Below, one piece after another: positions 62,501-64,000 of a stretch of DNA of 64,000 nt. Below the pieces are notes generated by a model. That model saw nothing but the letters and a program-made list of their open reading frames with translations. It was not told the origin of the DNA and did not search any database. Each line of letters begins with the position of its first letter. Positions within the stretch are counted from its first letter, which is position 1. This stretch comes from Alphaproteobacteria bacterium (lineage in GTDB: Bacteria > Myxococcota_A > UBA796 > GCA-2862545). The stretch is taken from contig JACKEO010000019.1 of assembly GCA_020632955.1 (NCBI GenBank), positions 1-64,000 of the forward strand, read 5' to 3'. The translations under genes and the position numbers were made by a program.

Positions 62501-64000
62501 ATGGGTGGGCCCGCTCACCACCGTGAGCCCGGCGCTCAGCAGCGTGGAGTCGGGGTCGGTGTCGTTGGCGAGCACGTTGGCCGCCCGGGTGCCGTCCTCC
62601 TCGACGTCCAGCGTGTCGTCCACGGCCTCCGGCGGGTCGTTGACCGCCGCGATCGACAGCGCGACCGACACGGACACGCAGGCGCCCTCCGGGTCGCACA
62701 CCCGCGCCACCAGGCTGTCGGTGCGCGTCTCGCTGCCGTCGTGGGTGTAGGAGAGCTGGGTGCCATCGACCGACGCGACGCCGCGCGTGGGCGCGGTGGT
62801 GACCGTCACGGTGCCCGACGTGAGGTCGGAGTCGACGTCGGTGGCGAGCTGGTGGACCGAGGCGACGAGGGTGCCGCCCTCGGCGAGCGCGAGCGTGGGG
62901 TCGAGCGCCTCGGGCGTGTCGTTGCGGTCGCTCACCGTCAGGGTGACCGTGGCCGTGTCGCACAGCGGCCCGGCGTCGCACACCGTGTAGACGAAGCTGT
63001 CCTCGTCGTCCTCGCAGCCGTCGTGGACGTAGCGCAGGCCGGTGGCGGTGGGGCTGACGGTGCCGCAGGCCGGCCCCGTGGTGACGGTGATCCCGCCGAT
63101 CGTGAGCGTGGAGTCGACGTCGCCGTCGTTGGCGAGCACGTCGATCACGACGGCGCCGTCCTCGACGACGTCGGCGGTGTCGTCCTCGGCTTCAGGCGGG
63201 TCGTTCACCGGGCGGATGTCGATCGTGAGCGTGGACGAGGTGCACACGGTGGGCGCGGCCACCTCGCAGACGTGGAAGGTGAGCGTGTCCTGGTCGGACT
63301 CGTCACCGTGGTGGTGGTAGGAGACGAAGGTCTCGTCCTTCGAGGGTGCCTTCACCTCGCCGTACGCGCCATCGTCGTCCCACGTGACCTGCAGGGCGAG
63401 GCCCTCGGGGTCGGTGGCCACGGGCGGCGATGTCAGGCGCACGACACCGCCTTCGTCCACCTCGAGCGTGTAGGGCTCGGTGATCGGAGGGTCGTTGACC
63501 GGCGACACCGCGATCCGCACGACGGCGGTGTCGCAGCTCCCCGCCGGGTCGCACACCTCGTACGTGAACGTGTCGCTCTCCTCCTCGCCGCCGAGGTGGG
63601 CGTAGACCACGGTGCCGTCGGGCTGCACGTCGGCCGTGCCGTACGTGGGGTCGCCGACGATCGTGGGCAGCTCGAGGTCGGAGTCGGGGTCCTCGTCGTT
63701 GGCCCGCACGTCGATCACGACGCTGGCACCCTCGTCGACGGTGGCGAGGTCGTCGACGGCCTCGGGCGGGTCGTCGACGGCGTGCACGGTGATCCGCACC
63801 GTGGCCGTGTCGCACTGCGCGGCGTCGTCGCAGATCTCGTAGACGAACAGGTCCTCGTCGTTCTCGTCGCCGAAGTGGTTGTACACGACCTGGCCTTCGT
63901 CGACCTCCGCACTCCCGTTCACCGGCGCCTGGGTGATCGCCAGGGAGGCGAGGTCGAAGCGCTGCTCGGGGTCGACGTCGTTGAGCAGCACGTCGATGTA
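59501..64000 (-). CDS. MYXO-CTERM secreted protein with 13+ cadherin-like repeats, 5' truncated
   Basis: The frame runs off the right edge; 1499 residues are visible and no start can be chosen. About thirteen tandem domains of roughly 95 residues follow the VCBS/cadherin-like pattern: V-D-E-G-G/D-VxIDVLANDxDPDS at the start, Y-x-H-x-G-x-E/D-x-x-D-S/T-F-x-Y in the middle, VCDxxxxCDTATVxITV and VNDPPxAVDD at the end. A PKD-like domain and a further Ig-like domain follow. Next come acidic thrombospondin-type-3 repeats (DGDGIPDDVEGDGDPDGDG) and the tail CGCATG, hydrophobic helix, RRRRR. It is likely a long Ca2+-rigidified surface filament anchored by MYXO-CTERM sorting. Confidence 0.85.
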   Translation of the reverse strand, partial: YIDVLLNDVDPEQRFDLASLAITQAPVNGSAEVDEGQVVYNHFGDENDEDLFVYEICDDAAQCDTATVRITVHAVDDPPEAVDDLATVDEGASVVIDVRANDEDPDSDLELPTIVGDPTYGTADVQPDGTVVYAHLGGEEESDTFTYEVCDPAGSCDTAVVRIAVSPVNDPPITEPYTLEVDEGGVVRLTSPPVATDPEGLALQVTWDDDGAYGEVKAPSKDETFVSYHHHGDESDQDTLTFHVCEVAAPTVCTSSTLTIDIRPVNDPPEAEDDTADVVEDGAVVIDVLANDGDVDSTLTIGGITVTTGPACGTVSPTATGLRYVHDGCEDDEDSFVYTVCDAGPLCDTATVTLTVSDRNDTPEALDPTLALAEGGTLVASVHQLATDVDSDLTSGTVTVTTAPTRGVASVDGTQLSYTHDGSETRTDSLVARVCDPEGACVSVSVALSIAAVNDPPEAVDDTLDVEEDGTRAANVLANDTDPDSTLLSAGLTVVSGPTHGSVEVEPGGLAYTHLGGDQTTDSLVYRICDLGDPEGCDTATLTITILLANRAPEPTDDTVTVDEEGTVVVDVLANDTDPDSVLDLAGVTVTSAPVHGTAAVAEGGIRYTHSGVHLPSDTFEYQICDLGRPNECAFATVRVTVSLVDDPPTAVDDTATVDEGASVEIDVLANDVEEETLAPTVTVTTPPQHGTVAFDGVLTYTHLGSDTTSDSLVYTVCDEAEQCDTATVRITVRPVDDPPIAAPDVATVDEGGSVAIDVRANDVDPDSDLEPPSVEVGPTHGTATVQPDGTILYAHFGGEDDGDAFTYEVCDPAGSCDLAEVQITVQRINDPPVALDPTLDVVEGGEVVAPVDLLATDEDSDLTAGTVNLTTAPDHGVATVAGTELTYVHGGGEQDTDGLVVTVCDPEGACVEVVVEVSIAPVNDPPVAVDDSVDIEEGLGGVADVLANDVDPDSTLTHAGLTVLAGPTAGTVRVEAGGLAYTHLGGPETGDSLTYQVCDLGDPDLCDTATLTIHIVPINDAPVATDDALEIDEEGSAVVDVLANDTDADSVLGTDGVTVTSAPAHGSTEVVDGGIRYTHSGAHLPSDSFAYEVCDLGRPNKCATATVIVTVRLVDDPPIAADDVATVEEGGTVDVDVIDNDLEEETPSPTLTITTPPLHGTATLDGLLTYTHDGSDTTSDQLVYTLCDEASQCDTATVTFTILPVNDAPVADAGGPYTVSEGSAPLLDGRGSTDDGGVVHWAWDCGVDSGEGETWVGCGAADEVALTVVLTVTDADGLTGSGSAEIRVVNASPTITSAPIASAVQGTAYVYVLEATDPGVDDVLTWTLVDGPDGMEIVDDELRWTPEQAGSFDVALRLDDGDGGVATQTWAIAVALLDSDGDGIPDDVEGDGDPDGDGVPNSLDEDSDGDGVPDAEEGDRDSDGDGVPDYLDDDREEPGDTGDGVVDTGDGGGDGPDGDGEDAPPACGCATGTGGWAWVALLPWLVRRRRRPSANAAA
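60350..63990 (-). repeat. Cadherin-like domains in a five-domain super-repeat
   Basis: The domains recur every roughly 285 bases. Their Cys blocks follow a fixed order: PEGAC, LGDPxxC, LGRPNxC, EAxQC, PAGSC (61500-62900), then PEGAC, LGDPxxC, LGRPNxC, EASQC again (60350-61500). This shows duplication of a block of about five domains rather than of single domains. Confidence 0.75.

Noticed and set aside
1..64000. tRNA, rRNA or riboswitch genes
   Set aside because: I looked for tRNA-like cloverleaf ends and conserved riboswitch cores between genes and saw none; a covariance-model scan would be needed to exclude small RNAs.

Overview
The window is very GC-rich DNA and looks like an uncultured member of the Myxococcota (former Deltaproteobacteria). 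The signs are two secreted proteins ending in a MYXO-CTERM-type tail (Cys-Gly-Cys, hydrophobic helix, arginine cluster), many lipoproteins with Asp/Thr-rich linkers after the lipobox, an adjacent DUF1592/DUF1552 pair, MopE-type Asp/Cys metal-binding repeats, and very large secreted repeat proteins. No rRNA or tRNA gene was seen. Layout: 1-4462 holds a small + strand operon (unknown protein, B12-binding radical SAM enzyme, class I methyltransferase, PhyH-like dioxygenase) facing a second radical SAM gene on the - strand. 4501-10727 holds a lipoprotein, an alpha/beta hydrolase, a small membrane protein, the DUF1592-DUF1552 pair and another lipoprotein. 10687-19644 is a - strand operon of mnmG, a HAD phosphatase and two tandem paralogous secreted propeller/diheme-cytochrome proteins, each carrying 12 copies of a 22-residue Cys repeat. 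The downstream paralog has an in-frame TGA exactly where its sister has the first Cys of the second CxxCH haem motif. 19752-24500 holds a sulfatase-like protein and a large lipoprotein, flanked by a decayed ribosomal protein S4 gene and an IS3-type transposase stub. 24554-40441 is one - strand gene of 5295 codons: a lipoprotein with about 19 Ig-like repeat units of roughly 205 residues followed by 12 kelch motifs. It is divergent from an endonuclease/exonuclease/phosphatase-family lipoprotein. 42308-49112 is a compact four-gene cluster matching a type I Zorya anti-phage system (zorA-zorB-zorC-zorD), with a broken DUF1552 stub just downstream. 49501-55770 holds a VWA lipoprotein, an SDR, a fatty acid hydroxylase-family protein, a truncated haemoglobin, a fatty acid desaturase, an RsmI-like methylase and an RluD-family pseudouridine synthase. 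55771-56201 is non-coding, with two long hairpins and a 7 x 21-bp tandem repeat. 56202-64000 holds two large MYXO-CTERM repeat proteins, the second running off the right edge. How the genes work together: three themes are visible. One is an envelope programme of lipoproteins and giant repeat proteins, probably for adhesion, matrix or polymer handling. The second is oxygen-dependent lipid chemistry (hydroxylase, truncated globin, desaturase). The third is phage defence by Zorya, in which a ZorAB ion-driven motor is thought to sense envelope perturbation and ZorC/ZorD act on DNA. Functions are read from motifs and family knowledge only; no searches were run.
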